Numbered from the stretch's first letter, positions 1 through 9,078 are shown. The stretch: 64,000 nt of DNA from Gemmobacter nectariphilus DSM 15620 (GCF_000429765.1 NZ_AUCM01000009.1:1-64000), one strand, 5' to 3'. Program-made: numbers and translations. Notes: generated from the letters alone by a model not told the origin.

Positions 1-302
1 GATCCCGTTCTATGCCTTCACCGCCGCGATCCGGAAGATCATCTATACCACCAACGCCGTGGAGTCGCTGAACCGAGTGCTGCGGAAGACGCTGAAGACC
101 AAGGGCTCCTTCCCGACCGAGGAGGCCGCAACCAAGCTGATCTTCCTCGCCATCCGCAACTTCGAAAAGGGTGGCCGCGCGGTCCGGGAATGGGTTGCGG
201 CCCGCAATCAGCTGGCCATAATGTTCGCCGGGCGCTTCGACGCCTGAACGTATCTGAAAACCGCATGGGCCAGATCAGATACACAGAATTTCAGACACTC
301 CC
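1..302 (+). mobile_element. 3' end of an IS256-family insertion sequence
   Basis: The right-hand end of an insertion sequence. It holds the last 81 codons of a mutator-type transposase (2-247) and about 55 bases of non-coding end. Reading inward from about 302, the end begins GGGAGTGTCTGAAATTCTGT, which looks like the terminal inverted repeat of this family. The left end lies before the window, so neither the inverted-repeat partner nor the short target duplication expected of IS256 elements can be checked. The exact boundary (300-303) is inferred from where the cpaB reading frame resumes. Confidence 0.8.
2..247 (+). CDS. IS256-family transposase, C-terminal part (5' partial)
   Basis: Only the C-terminal 81 residues are in the window; the frame is open from base 2. 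The segment IIYTTNAVESLNRVLRK is the well-known conserved block of IS256/mutator DDE transposases, and it carries the glutamate of the catalytic triad (in NAVES). The rest (KLIFLAIRN, then a W in REW) also fits the family C-terminus. The enzyme acts by copying out a circular intermediate and integrating it. Whether the full-length transposase is intact cannot be told, because its start is outside the window. Confidence 0.9.
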   Translation: MPFYAFTAAIRKIIYTTNAVESLNRVLRKTLKTKGSFPTEEAATKLIFLAIRNFEKGGRAVREWVAARNQLAIMFAGRFDA

Positions 303-920
303 GAGAACATCTTTCAGGACACCGCCGTGCTGTTCCCCGGCGAAGGCACCCGCCAGCGCACCGTGATCCGCCAGATGGAAAAATTCGAGCCGCTGCTTGC
401 CTCCAAGGTGACCGAACCGGGCGAGGATGCCGGCCTGAACACCCGCCTTGGCCGCGGGATGCGCGCCTTCACCATCCGCGTGGACGGCTCGTCCGGCGTG
501 TCGGGCTTTCTGCGCGCCGGCGACCGCGTCGACCTTTACTGGACGGGCAATACCGCCGGCCTTTCCGATGAACGCGCGGGCGAGATCACCAAGCTGATCG
601 AATCCGGCATCAACGTTGTCGCCATCGACCAGAACACTGATGGCTCGGCCGGTGCCTCGGGCTCTGCCAAGACGGTAACGGTCGAAGTCTCGCCCCAGCA
701 GGTCGCGCGTCTGGCTCAGGCGCAGATGACCGGACGGCTGGCCCTGTCGCTGGTCGGCGTGGCCGATGACACGACAGCTGCGGCTGCCGATGTCGACAAG
801 CGCGGTCTGCTGGGCATCCAGCGCGAAGAGATTGCCCCGGTCGAACAGGCCAAGGTCTGCACCATCCGCACCCGCAAGGGCGCCGAGGTCGTGGAAATCC
901 CGATCCCCTGCACGAACTGA
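303..920 (+). pseudogene. cpaB: Flp pilus assembly protein CpaB, 5' end removed by the IS
   Basis: About 205 codons of the C-terminal three quarters of CpaB (RcpC), a periplasmic, inner-membrane anchored protein needed for Flp/tight-adherence pilus assembly. The visible part includes the SAF-like stretch (KVTEPGED, then RGMRAFTIRVDG) and the downstream domain with GDRVDLYW. The frame is open without a start codon right up to the insertion-sequence end at about 302, and the first codons read ENIFQDTAVLF, internal sequence of the family. The N-terminal signal anchor is missing, so the remnant is almost certainly non-functional. No other pilus gene follows; the next gene is convergent. The other half of cpaB should lie on the far side of the IS. 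Confidence 0.8.
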
Positions 921-955
921 TCCTTGCCCCCCGGGCAGCACCGGTCGGCAGCGGT

Positions 956-1091
956 CGCAGGGGTATTTGCAGCAAGATGATGCATCAGGCGCGGCGCGAT
1001 CCCGGATCCGCCGCGCCTTTTTCCCGTCAGGCAGCGCCCCCAAAGCGCCGCGCGCCCCTTTCGACTTGATACAAATATCCCCGCCGGAGGC
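956..1091. repeat. Intergenic repeat, two opposed cores
   Basis: The gap between the convergent cpaB remnant and the dcd-like gene holds two copies of the dispersed core. One is on the minus strand (956-989, a TGCAAATACCC variant with a GATGCATCATCTTG lead) and one is on the plus strand (1055-1091, CTTGATACAAATATCCCC followed by GCCGGAGGC). Between them a GC-rich hairpin (GGCGCGGCG / CGCCGCGCC type) is followed by a short T run at about 1018-1022. The arrangement suits a bidirectional transcription end. Confidence 0.6.
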
Positions 1092-1119
1092 ATCCGCCAC
1101 TGGCCACGGGCACCGCCGG

Positions 1120-2196
1120 TCAAAGCTTGAAGTGCTTCGACAGTTTCAGCCCCTGCCCCTGATAGTTCGACGCGATCCCCGCACCATACAGCGTATCGGG
1201 CCGCTCGGTCATGCGCTCATAGACCAGACGGCCGACGACCTGGCCATGTTCCAGAACGAACGGTGCCTCGTGACAACGCACTTCCAGAACGCCGCGGCTA
1301 CCGCTGCCGCCCGCTGCGCGGTGGCCAAAGCCCGGATCGAAGAAGCCTGCATAATGCACGCGGAACTCACCAACCATCGCCAAATAGGGCGCCATTTCCG
1401 CCGCATAGTCGGGGGGAATCGTCACCGCCTCGCAGCTGACAAGAATGTAGAAGGCACCGGGGTCCAGGATGATGCGCCCTTGCGCGCTGCGCACCTCTTC
1501 CCAGAACTCCGCCGGATCATAGGCGCCGATCCGGTCAAGGTCGATCACCCCGGTATGCGGCTTGGCGCGGTAGCCGACCAGATCGCCCGTCCTGGGGCGC
1601 AGATCGACGGAAAAGCCAAGTCCGCCGGAAATCAGCGGCGCGCCATCGACCAGCGGATCGCGGGTGTGCAGCGCGGCCAGCGCGGCATCGTCCAGCATCG
1701 CATCGCCGCGCCGCAGGCGCAGCTGGTTGAGGCGCATCCCGGGCCGGACCAGCACGGAAAAGCTGCGCGGGCAGATCTCGGCATAGAGCGGGCCCGCGTA
1801 ACCTGCGGGAATCCGGTCGAATTCCACCCCGCCATCGGTGATCGTGCGGGTCAGCAGATCCAGCCGTCCGGTCGAGCTTTTCGCATTGGCAACGGCCGCG
1901 ACATCCGCAGGCAGCGCCAGCCGCTCCATCAGCGGCACGACATAGACGCAGCCCTTTTCCAGCACCGCACCCTGGGTCAGATCGACCCGGTGCATCTCGA
2001 ATTCGGCGATGCGGTCGGCCACCTTGCGGCCATGTCCGGCCAGGAACGAGGCGCGCACGCGATAGGCGACCGACCCAAGGCGCAGGTCCAGACTGGCAGG
2101 CTGCACCTGTTCTGGGCGCACCTCCGGATCGGCGGCAATGGTGCCGTCCGCGATCATCGCCCGGATCGTCTGTGCCGGCAGAACCCCGTCAGCCAT
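1120..2196 (-). CDS. dcd: 2'-deoxycytidine 5'-triphosphate deaminase family protein (long form)
   Basis: Belongs to the dCTP deaminase/dUTPase-like family, which makes dUTP from dCTP for thymidylate synthesis. At about 358 residues it is roughly twice the length of the E. coli Dcd monomer and matches the long form found in alphaproteobacteria, which appears to be a tandem of two such domains. Family-like segments include QPASLDLRLG near residue 32 and AKSSTGRLDLLTRT around residue 120. The ATG at 2196 is preferred; an open frame continues 13 codons further but adds only poorly conserved residues. It stands alone, just downstream of tRNA-Pro on the same strand. Confidence 0.82.
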   Translation of the reverse strand: MADGVLPAQTIRAMIADGTIAADPEVRPEQVQPASLDLRLGSVAYRVRASFLAGHGRKVADRIAEFEMHRVDLTQGAVLEKGCVYVVPLMERLALPADVAAVANAKSSTGRLDLLTRTITDGGVEFDRIPAGYAGPLYAEICPRSFSVLVRPGMRLNQLRLRRGDAMLDDAALAALHTRDPLVDGAPLISGGLGFSVDLRPRTGDLVGYRAKPHTGVIDLDRIGAYDPAEFWEEVRSAQGRIILDPGAFYILVSCEAVTIPPDYAAEMAPYLAMVGEFRVHYAGFFDPGFGHRAAGGSGSRGVLEVRCHEAPFVLEHGQVVGRLVYERMTERPDTLYGAGIASNYQGQGLKLSKHFKL

Positions 2197-2259
2197 GATC
2201 GCCCTTTCCGAAAACGGAACCGCCCGCGCTGCCACAGGGCAGGCGGGCGGTTTCGGTGA

Positions 2260-2337
2260 TGGTCGGGCCGGTGAGATTCGAACTCACGACCTTCCGCCCC
2301 CCAGACGGACGCGCTAACCAGGCTGCGCCACGGCCCG
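2260..2337 (-). tRNA. tRNA-Pro (anticodon GGG), CCA encoded
   Basis: A full cloverleaf folds on the minus strand. The acceptor stem CGGGCCG pairs with CGGCCCG, the D stem is GCGC/GCGC, and the anticodon stem TCCGT/GCGGA encloses the loop CTGGGGG (anticodon GGG, tRNA-Pro). The T arm is GTGAG-TTCGAAT-CTCAC, the discriminator is A and the 3' CCA is in the DNA. The stretch TGGCGCAGC in the D arm is typical of bacterial proline tRNAs. Confidence 0.95.
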
Positions 2338-2401
2338 ACGAGGGGGATACATACCCATATTCTGCGCAGGGGCAAGCGCGAAATCGCATCCGGCGTCGCC
2401 T

Positions 2402-3622
2402 TTAGCGTTCGGGGTGACTCTGGTCCATCCGCGCGCGCAGCGCATGCAGCCTTGCCGCAAGGTCCCGCAAAATGGCGGGGGCGATATCGCCCTGCGCGAC
2501 CTGCCTCAGACGGGCCGCAAGCGCGCGCATGTCGTGCCGCGGATCCTCGGGCAGGTCGGGAACGGGAACCGATGGCCTCGGCTTGGCGGCGGGTTGCATG
2601 AACAATGGCAGCCCGTCGAACGGATCCGGGCGGATCTGCGCGGGCGCCGGAGGCACGCCAGGATCAGGCAACAGATCATCCGAAACCACGGGCAGATCAG
2701 ACGGCGCCTCAGGCCAGGGCGCTTCGATGTCGGGTTCATTGTCCGCAAAAGCGCCCATATCGTCACCAGGCGGGGGCGTGTCTTGCGGGTCCGGGATGGC
2801 GGGCGGCACCTCTGGCGGGGCTGCGGGCCATGGCGCATCGTCCGAAGGCGCGGGCGACAAGTCGCCCGCCGACCCCCTGGCATCGTCCAGCGGTTCGGCC
2901 CCATCGACCACAGCGGGGCGTTCGCCAGCCCCATCCTTGTCTTGCGGATCGGGCAGAAGATCGTCGGTCACCTGTGGCTCCTCTGAGGGGGCCAGCGGCC
3001 ATGACGGCTCGTCCCCGGACAACGCTTCTGTTGCGGCGCCGTGCGGCAGCACCGGGCCGGGGGCGCCATCCTGCGGGTCGGGCACCAGATCATCCGCCAC
3101 CGCCGGACCAGGTTCCGGGGCGGCGGGCACGGGATCACCTTCGCCCCCGTCCTGCGGGTCGGGCGGCAAGCCTGACGGCCCGGACATTTCGTCGACACCA
3201 GATTGCCCGGCTTGCGGGGCGGCCGCGTCATCGGCGGCAGCGTCGGCCGTCTTTCGCGGACCGGGCCAGGGAATCACCCGGACTTCCTCGGGCACTGCGG
3301 CGGGAACCGACGCCTCTTGCGTCCATTCTTCCTGCGCCTCGGTCTCCAACCCCGGATCGGCAAGGGCGCAGACATGGCGAACCCCTTGCTCGCGCAGGAT
3401 TTTCTGCACACCGCGTATGGTCATGCCCTGATCGTGCAGCAAGATCCGGATCCCGGACAGCAGCGCCACATCGGTCGGCCGGTAATACCGCCGCCCCCCG
3501 GCGCGCTTGACCGGGCGGATCTGCGGAAACCGGGTTTCCCAGAACCGCAGCACATGCGCGGGCACCTCCAGCAGGTCGGCAACCTCGCTGATCGTGCGGA
3601 ACGCCTCGGGCGACTTTGCCAT
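2402..3622 (-). CDS. MerR-family regulator with long repetitive acidic/proline-rich tail
   Basis: The first ~80 residues are a MerR-type winged helix-turn-helix ([19 protein letters not shown], then RYYRPTDV), a DNA-binding module. The family member next to ihfA is widely conserved in alphaproteobacteria. What is odd is the rest of the 406-residue protein. Residues ~95-345 are low-complexity, rich in Asp, Pro, Ala and Gly, with four exact DPQD units in contexts such as DDLLPDPQD, a fifth degenerate unit, and repeated PWPxAP motifs. A short predicted helix ([11 protein letters not shown]) closes the protein. The tail is probably disordered. It lies 14 bases downstream of ihfA and is probably co-transcribed with it. 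No effector is evident and the target is unknown. Confidence 0.85.
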   Translation of the reverse strand: MAKSPEAFRTISEVADLLEVPAHVLRFWETRFPQIRPVKRAGGRRYYRPTDVALLSGIRILLHDQGMTIRGVQKILREQGVRHVCALADPGLETEAQEEWTQEASVPAAVPEEVRVIPWPGPRKTADAAADDAAAPQAGQSGVDEMSGPSGLPPDPQDGGEGDPVPAAPEPGPAVADDLVPDPQDGAPGPVLPHGAATEALSGDEPSWPLAPSEEPQVTDDLLPDPQDKDGAGERPAVVDGAEPLDDARGSAGDLSPAPSDDAPWPAAPPEVPPAIPDPQDTPPPGDDMGAFADNEPDIEAPWPEAPSDLPVVSDDLLPDPGVPPAPAQIRPDPFDGLPLFMQPAAKPRPSVPVPDLPEDPRHDMRALAARLRQVAQGDIAPAILRDLAARLHALRARMDQSHPER

Positions 3623-3636
3623 CCGCCCGCCGCCCT

Positions 3637-3936
3637 TCAGCCCTTGCCGGCCGCCACGCGGTCCTTCATCAGATGCGAGGGCCGGAACGACAGCACACGG
3701 CGGGGCGAGATTGGCACCTCTTCCCCGGTTTTCGGGTTGCGACCCACGCGAGCCGCCTTGCCGCGCACCGAGAAGGTGCCGAACGAGGAAATCTTGACCG
3801 TCTCGCCCGCGACCAGCGCGTCCGAGACATGTTGCAGAACCGATTCAACAAGTTGCGCGGATTCGTTGCGCGACAGGCCGACCTCTCGGAATACGGCCTC
3901 GCTCAGATCCATGCGCGTCAGAGTCTTTTCGCCCAT
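3637..3936 (-). CDS. ihfA: Integration host factor subunit alpha
   Basis: A 99-residue HU/IHF-family nucleoid protein, the usual length for IHF alpha. Together with IHF beta it binds and sharply bends specific DNA sites, supporting recombination, replication and promoter architecture. The sequence carries the family signature around [14 protein letters not shown] and the DNA-intercalating arm [12 protein letters not shown] with its conserved proline. The N-terminus [17 protein letters not shown] matches the alpha subunit. It follows fabH (83-base gap) and precedes the MerR gene, the common alphaproteobacterial order. Confidence 0.96.
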   Translation of the reverse strand: MGEKTLTRMDLSEAVFREVGLSRNESAQLVESVLQHVSDALVAGETVKISSFGTFSVRGKAARVGRNPKTGEEVPISPRRVLSFRPSHLMKDRVAAGKG

Positions 3937-4018
3937 ACCGTCCCCCCGGTGTTTGGGGCAGCATGGGGCAGCGGATTTTCCGAGTCAATATCAATGACTT
4001 GCGGCGGCGCTTTGAAGC

Positions 4019-4993
4019 CTACCAGCGCAGCACCACGGCGCCCCAGGCAAGCCCGCCGCCAATCGCCTCGGTCACGATCAGATCGCCGGTCTTGATCTGG
4101 CCGCGCGCCTTGCCGACCGACAGCGCCAGCGGGATCGAGGCGGCCGAGGTGTTGCCATGATCCTGCACGGTCACGACGACCCGGTCCATCGACACCTGCA
4201 TCCGCTCGGCGGTGGCGCTGATGATGCGCAGATTGGCCTGATGCGGCACGATCCAGGCGACATCGCCTGCGCTGACACCGGCCTTTTCCAGCGCGGTATG
4301 CGCGGTTTCGGCCAGCTTCTGCACCGCGTGCTTGAAGACGGCATTGCCCTGCATCCGCAGATAGCCCGCCTGCCCGTTCGACGACACGCCGCCATCGACA
4401 TAAAGCAAGTCACGATAGCGCCCGTCGGAATGCAGATCGACCGAGAGGATCCCCCGATCGTCCGAGGTCCCGGCGCCCTCTTCGGCCTCGAGCACCAGCG
4501 CGCCGGCGCCATCCCCGAACAGCACGCAGGTGCCGCGGTCGGTCCAGTCCATGATGCGCGAGAAGGTCTCGGCCCCGATCACCAGGACGCGCCGGGCCTG
4601 GCCCGACAAGATCAGCCCGTTGGCATTGGCCAGCGCAAAGACGAACCCGGCGCAAACCGCCTGGACGTCATAGGCAAAACCGCTGGTCGTGCCCAGGCCC
4701 GCCTGCACCATCGTGGCAACCGACGGGAAGGTGAAATCCGGCGTCGAGGTCGCCACGACAATGGCGTCCAGCTGGTCGGCGGACATGCCCGCATCGGCCA
4801 GCGCGGCCTGAGCGGCCCGAATCGCCAGATCTGACGTGGTCTGACCTTCGGCAGCAAAATGCCGCCGTTCGATCCCCGAGCGCGAGCGAATCCACTCGTC
4901 ACTGGTGTCGATGGTCGCTTCGAATTCGCTGTTGGGCACCACACGTTCGGGCAAATAATGCCCGACGCCCCGGACGACGGCGCGGATAGTCAT
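4019..4993 (-). CDS. fabH: 3-oxoacyl-ACP synthase III (beta-ketoacyl-ACP synthase III)
   Basis: Catalyses the first condensation of type II fatty acid synthesis, joining acetyl-CoA (or another acyl-CoA) to malonyl-ACP in the cytosol. The 324-residue length is standard. The Cys-His-Asn catalytic triad can be seen: Cys114 in QAVCAGFVF, His in VPHQANLRI and Asn in DHGNTSAAS. The family N-terminus (GVGHYLPERVVPN, then SDEWIRSRSGI) is intact. Its start overlaps the plsX stop by 4 bases (ATGA), indicating translational coupling. This pairs the first step of fatty acid elongation with the first step of phospholipid synthesis. Confidence 0.97.
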   Translation of the reverse strand: MTIRAVVRGVGHYLPERVVPNSEFEATIDTSDEWIRSRSGIERRHFAAEGQTTSDLAIRAAQAALADAGMSADQLDAIVVATSTPDFTFPSVATMVQAGLGTTSGFAYDVQAVCAGFVFALANANGLILSGQARRVLVIGAETFSRIMDWTDRGTCVLFGDGAGALVLEAEEGAGTSDDRGILSVDLHSDGRYRDLLYVDGGVSSNGQAGYLRMQGNAVFKHAVQKLAETAHTALEKAGVSAGDVAWIVPHQANLRIISATAERMQVSMDRVVVTVQDHGNTSAASIPLALSVGKARGQIKTGDLIVTEAIGGGLAWGAVVLRW

Positions 4994-6114
4994 GGATTGG
5001 TCCCGGCTCCTTCACCCTGCCCTGCTGTATCCTGCCCCGAGGCATTGGCAGATGCAACCCGTGCCGCCAGCCGTTCGATGAACCCCGCACGGGCCAGCCG
5101 GCATGCCAGCCCGATTGCAGCCTCGACCCCGGTGGCATCGGCCGAGCCGTGCGATTTGACGACCGTGCCGTTCAGGCCAAGGAACACCCCGCCATTCACC
5201 CGCCGCGGGTCGATCCGCGACTGCAAGCGCTTGAGCGAGGCCAGCGCCAGCAGCGCCGCGATCTTGGACAAAAAGGTCGCGTTGAACGCCTCGCGCAGGA
5301 AATCCCCGACCAGCCGGGCGGACCCCTCGCCGGTCTTGAGCGCGATGTTCCCGGTAAATCCGTCGGTCACGATCACATCCACCCGATCGGACGGAATATC
5401 GCTGCCCTCGACAAAGCCGACATAATCGAAACCGCCTGCCGCGGTGGCTTCGGCAATCAGATCCTGCGCGGCCTTCACCTCGGCCCGGCCCTTGTGATCT
5501 TCGGTGCCGACATTCAGCAGGCCCACGCGCGGACGCGCCAGCCCAAGCCCGTTGCGCGCATAGGACGCGCCCATCATCGCATATTGCAGCAGATCGGGGG
5601 CATCGGCCTTCACGTCGGCGCCGACATCGAGCATGACATTGAACCCGCCGGGGTTCCGGCTGGGCCACAGACAGGCGATGGCCGGGCGGTTGATTCCCGG
5701 CATGCGGCGCAGGCGGATCATCGACACCGCCATCAGCGCCCCGGTATTGCCGCAAGACACGGCCGCCGCCGCCTCGCCGCTGCGCACGGCCTCGATGCAG
5801 GACCACATCGAGGTGCCCTCGCCATGGCGCATCACTTGGCTGGGCTTGTCCTCCATGGTCACGACACGCGGGGCGTGACGCAATTCGACAACGGCAGAAA
5901 GGCCCGGCTTCCTGTCCAGAAGCGGGCCCAGCACGGCCTGATCCCCATGCAGAAGGATGCGGACATCCGGGTTGGCCGCAACCACGGCGGCCACACCGGC
6001 GACCACGGCCGAAGGACCGCGATCTCCGCCCATGGCGTCCACCGATATGACCAGTTGCTGCCGTGTCACGACATCTGCAACGCGATCAGTCACTTCCGGT
6101 CCGGTGGAACCCAT
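4990..6114 (-). CDS. plsX: Phosphate acyltransferase PlsX
   Basis: Converts acyl-ACP to acyl-phosphate, the acyl donor for PlsY in phosphatidic acid synthesis; peripheral to the inner membrane. The N-terminal signature ISVDAMGGDRGP and the mid-protein SCGNTGALMA and DVGADVKA segments are diagnostic. From the ATG at 6114 the protein has 374 residues, slightly longer than most homologues, and there is no clear ribosome binding site at that ATG. A GTG seven codons on (6093) is a possible alternative. Lies between rpmF and fabH, overlapping fabH by 4 bases, the classical cluster. Confidence 0.95.
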   Translation of the reverse strand: MGSTGPEVTDRVADVVTRQQLVISVDAMGGDRGPSAVVAGVAAVVAANPDVRILLHGDQAVLGPLLDRKPGLSAVVELRHAPRVVTMEDKPSQVMRHGEGTSMWSCIEAVRSGEAAAAVSCGNTGALMAVSMIRLRRMPGINRPAIACLWPSRNPGGFNVMLDVGADVKADAPDLLQYAMMGASYARNGLGLARPRVGLLNVGTEDHKGRAEVKAAQDLIAEATAAGGFDYVGFVEGSDIPSDRVDVIVTDGFTGNIALKTGEGSARLVGDFLREAFNATFLSKIAALLALASLKRLQSRIDPRRVNGGVFLGLNGTVVKSHGSADATGVEAAIGLACRLARAGFIERLAARVASANASGQDTAGQGEGAGTNP

Positions 6115-6149
6115 GGAGGAACGCGGTCACGAGGCGTCAGGCAAACGCC

Positions 6150-6356
6150 TTACGCCGCGTCCTCGTCCAGATCCACTTCGGTCGCGGTCGACACGACTTC
6201 GCGCGAATCGTAGTGGCCGCAGGCGCCGCAAACGTGGTGCGGGCGCTTCAGCTCGCCGCAGTTCGGGCATTCGTTGGGGTTCGCGGCGACCAGTGCGTCA
6301 TGGGCACGGCGCATGTTGCGGCGCGAACGGGTGACTCGGTTCTGCGGAACGGCCAT
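6150..6356 (-). CDS. rpmF: 50S ribosomal protein L32
   Basis: A 68-residue basic protein of the large ribosomal subunit. It begins [20 protein letters not shown], the family hallmark. Four cysteines ([18 protein letters not shown]) are arranged as CxxC...CxxC, so this is the zinc-binding form of L32. It sits between yceD and plsX in the conserved order yceD-rpmF-plsX-fabH. Confidence 0.97.
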   Translation of the reverse strand: MAVPQNRVTRSRRNMRRAHDALVAANPNECPNCGELKRPHHVCGACGHYDSREVVSTATEVDLDEDAA

Positions 6357-6505
6357 TTCTCAACCTCGGGCTTGTCGGGGACACGCCCCTGATATGCTTG
6401 CGAAAATCACGCCGAAACCCAGCTTTAGACCGGGTCGGCGTAACCTGTCTTGCGAGGCGCGGAACATAGACGGATTCTGCGCGGGCGCAAGGGGTTTCTG
6501 CCGGT

Positions 6506-7042
6506 TCACCCCTCCAGCTTGCCTTTCAGCGCTGCCAGTCCGGCAAAGGGGCGCATGGCCTCGTCGGTCAGGGGCTCGGCGCCCTTTTCGGTGAACACCG
6601 CCTGCCTCAGCTCTGCCCCCGGCGCACGCGGATAATCCGGCAGTGCCAGCGCCAGCGACTCGACCATCACCGCCCACAGGTCGACCGATTCCGGCAAGGG
6701 CTCGCGGGTGTCGTCCTCGGGCATCTCGACCTCGTCCCCCTCGGGATCGGTCATGCCCGCGACATAGACACGCGCAACCGGCACATCCAGCGCAAAGGGA
6801 ACCGGGGCCAGCGTCACCACGCAGGCCTGATCGCCCTGCGCCTCCAGCCGTGCCTCAAGTGCGACATCGGCGCGCCCCCTCGGGCGCAGCTCCCCCTGAA
6901 AGCGCAAGGCCGTCAGCGCAAGCAGCCCCAGTTCTGCGGCCAGTTCGGCCCGTTCCTCGGCGTCGGGCTCCAGCTCGAACGGGCGGCGCCGGTTGCCTGT
7001 CAGCTCGGCAGTTCGGATGCGGATGGCAGAGCGGTCGGTCAT
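6506..7042 (-). CDS. yceD: YceD family protein (DUF177), 23S rRNA accumulation factor
   Basis: A 178-residue member of the DUF177/YceD family, linked in E. coli to accumulation of large-subunit ribosomal RNA and almost always found upstream of rpmF, as here (149-base gap). The C-terminal half has the family pattern: an acidic stretch, then SVDLWAVMVESLALALPDYPR and a C-terminal RPFAGLAALKGKL. The molecular activity is not established. It is the first gene of the minus-strand cluster; the gap to divergent bamE (7043-7139) should hold the promoter. Confidence 0.88.
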   Translation of the reverse strand: MTDRSAIRIRTAELTGNRRRPFELEPDAEERAELAAELGLLALTALRFQGELRPRGRADVALEARLEAQGDQACVVTLAPVPFALDVPVARVYVAGMTDPEGDEVEMPEDDTREPLPESVDLWAVMVESLALALPDYPRAPGAELRQAVFTEKGAEPLTDEAMRPFAGLAALKGKLEG

Positions 7043-7139
7043 GGCGGGCCTCCCTATGGGGCGCGGTCTTGCTTGAACCGCGCCGAAACCTTCTGTAAGC
7101 CGGATATGAGGCTTCGGCAGTCAAGACAAGAGGACGGCG

Positions 7140-7604
7140 ATGGTCAAGGCGAAAACCGGGTTGCGCATGGCTCTGGCAGGGCTGGCGCTTCTGGCGCTTG
7201 GCGCGTGCGCCGAGGTGATCCGCAATCACGGCTATACCCCGTCGGACGAAGACCTCTCCGCGGTCACTGTCGGCAAGGACACGCGCGAGTCGGTCACGGC
7301 CAAGGTCGGCCGGCCATCCGCAGGCGGCCTGATGGCCGACAGTGGCTGGTACTATGTGCAAAGCCGCTGGTCCCACAAGGGCGCCCGCGCGCCCCAGGAA
7401 ATCGACCGTCAGGTCCTGGCGATCAGCTTCGATGCGCGCGGCCAGGTCAGCAACATCGAACGCTTCGGGCTGCAGGATGGTCAGGTCGTCGCCCTGTCGC
7501 GCCGCGTGACCGACACCAACATCAAGGGCGTCGGCTTCATCCAGCAGATGATGGGCAACTTCGGACGCTTCAACCCCGGCCAGTTCATCCGTCAGGGCCT
7601 CTGA
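7140..7604 (+). CDS. bamE: Outer membrane protein assembly factor BamE (SmpA/OmlA lipoprotein)
   Basis: A 154-residue lipoprotein of the BAM complex that folds beta-barrel proteins into the outer membrane. The N-terminus is a lipoprotein signal peptide (LAGLALLALGAC, lipidated Cys at residue 23). The mature part has the SmpA/OmlA fold with the motif VGKDTRESVTAKVGRPS followed by WYYVQSRWS. It is divergent from yceD with a 97-base shared upstream region and is followed by repeat copies that separate it from the convergent aminotransferase gene. Confidence 0.9.
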   Translation: MVKAKTGLRMALAGLALLALGACAEVIRNHGYTPSDEDLSAVTVGKDTRESVTAKVGRPSAGGLMADSGWYYVQSRWSHKGARAPQEIDRQVLAISFDARGQVSNIERFGLQDGQVVALSRRVTDTNIKGVGFIQQMMGNFGRFNPGQFIRQGL

Positions 7605-7636
7605 TCCGCCCGCCGCGCCCGCGGCAAGTGCCGGAT

Positions 7637-7787
7637 GCCTCCGGCGGGGATATTTGCATCAAGGCGAAAGGCAGTGGTGCGCCGCGCCCTGCTTTCACCT
7701 TTCTGCAAATACCCAAGGGCGCCCGCCACAGGCGCAAGCCCTGCATGACGCGGCGCCTGCATCATCTTGCCACAAATACCCATGCGA
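7637..7787. repeat. Intergenic repeat, three cores between convergent genes
   Basis: The gap between bamE and the convergent aminotransferase holds three core copies. One is on the minus strand at 7637-7671 (reverse complement CTTGATGCAAATATCCCC, with GCCTCCGGC). Two are on the plus strand: about 7691-7720 (CTTTCTGCAAATACCCAAGG) and about 7756-7787 (CATCATCTTGCCACAAATACCC). The first matches the copies at 1055 and 37371 closely; the last matches the copy at 956. Confidence 0.62.
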
Positions 7788-7818
7788 CAGTCAGACCGGG
7801 CGCCGCGCCGCGCCGCGA

Positions 7819-8964
7819 TCAGCGCGCCCTGCCCGCCATGAACCGCGCCAGCCGCGCAAGACCTTCCTCGATATCCGCCGTCGCGCGGGCATAGGAAAAG
7901 CGCAGGGTCTGGTGACCTCGGTCCGGGTCGAAATCCAGCCCGGGCGTCACCGCGACCCCGGCACCATTCAGGATATCGGCGGCCAGCTTGCGGCTGTCAT
8001 CGGTCAGGTCGGACACGTCAGCATAGATGTAGAACGCGCCATCGGGCGGCGCGATGCGGGAAAAGCCTGCCAGCGGCAAGCGCTCCAGCATCAGGGCGCG
8101 GTTGGCGGCATAGACGGCCCGGTTTTCCTCCAGCTCGTCGATGCAGTCCAGCGCGGCAAGGGCCGCGATCTGGCTGGCATGGGGCGGGCAGATGAACATG
8201 TTCTGCGCCAGCCGCTCGATGCGGCGGACCTGATTTTCGGGCACCACCATCCAGCCGACGCGCCAGCCGGTCATCGAGAAGTATTTCGAGAACGAGTTGA
8301 TCACGCAGACATCGTCGGTCACGTTCAGCGCGCTGACGGCCGGGGTCTCGTAGTGCAGGCCATGGTAGATCTCGTCCGAGATCAGCGCGATGTCGCGCCC
8401 TGCGCAGTGGTCGGCCAGCGCCGCCAGTTCCGCCTTGCCCAGCATCGTGCCCGACGGGTTGCCCGGCGAGGCGACGATCAGCCCGGCAAGCCCTTCGGGG
8501 ATTTGCGCGGGCACCGGCTGGAACCTTGTGTCCGGCCCGGTCGGAATGCCCACCGCCTGCAAGGACAGCGCCTTGAGGATATGGCGGTAGCTGGGATAGC
8601 CCGGCAGCCCCATCCCCACCCGCTCGCCTGCATCGAAGAAGGCGGAAAAGGCCAGCAGGAAGGCCGAGGACGATCCGGCCGTCACGATCACCCGCCCCGG
8701 ATCCAGATCGACGCCATACCAGCGCTGATACAGGGCCGCGATGCCGCGCCGCAGCTCGGGCAGGCCAAGCGCCACGGTATAGCCCAGGGCATCGGCCTCC
8801 ATCGCGGCCGCCAGGGCCTTGCGCGCGCCGGCGGGGGCGGGGGTGCTGGGCTGGCCGACCTCCATGTGGATGATGTGGCGCCCTTGCGCTTCCAGCGCCC
8901 GCGCGGCCTCCATCACATCCATCACGATGAAGGGATCGACATCGCCCCGGCTTGAAACCCGCAT
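7819..8964 (-). CDS. Pyridoxal phosphate-dependent aminotransferase (class I/II)
   Basis: A 381-residue fold-type I aminotransferase. The PLP lysine lies in INSFSKYFSMTGWRVGW, and other family blocks are present: VTAGSSSAFLLAF (phosphate-binding), SPGNPSGTM and LISDEIYHGL with the Asp that contacts the PLP nitrogen. It transfers an amino group between an amino acid and a 2-oxo acid in the cytosol; the substrate cannot be read from sequence. The start is the ATG at 8964; the frame stays open further upstream, but only as antisense to the neighbouring thioredoxin-like gene. It is divergent from that gene, with a 114-base gap. Confidence 0.9.
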   Translation of the reverse strand: MRVSSRGDVDPFIVMDVMEAARALEAQGRHIIHMEVGQPSTPAPAGARKALAAAMEADALGYTVALGLPELRRGIAALYQRWYGVDLDPGRVIVTAGSSSAFLLAFSAFFDAGERVGMGLPGYPSYRHILKALSLQAVGIPTGPDTRFQPVPAQIPEGLAGLIVASPGNPSGTMLGKAELAALADHCAGRDIALISDEIYHGLHYETPAVSALNVTDDVCVINSFSKYFSMTGWRVGWMVVPENQVRRIERLAQNMFICPPHASQIAALAALDCIDELEENRAVYAANRALMLERLPLAGFSRIAPPDGAFYIYADVSDLTDDSRKLAADILNGAGVAVTPGLDFDPDRGHQTLRFSYARATADIEEGLARLARFMAGRAR

Positions 8965-9078
8965 GTTCTGCCCCCTATGGTGCGCCTGACTTTCGGCCTT
9001 TTTCCGCGCAGGCTGCGCCGGGTCAAGGGCCGATCCCCCAATTCCGCCGGGCCTCCGGCTGTCCAACCGGAGCTGTCC

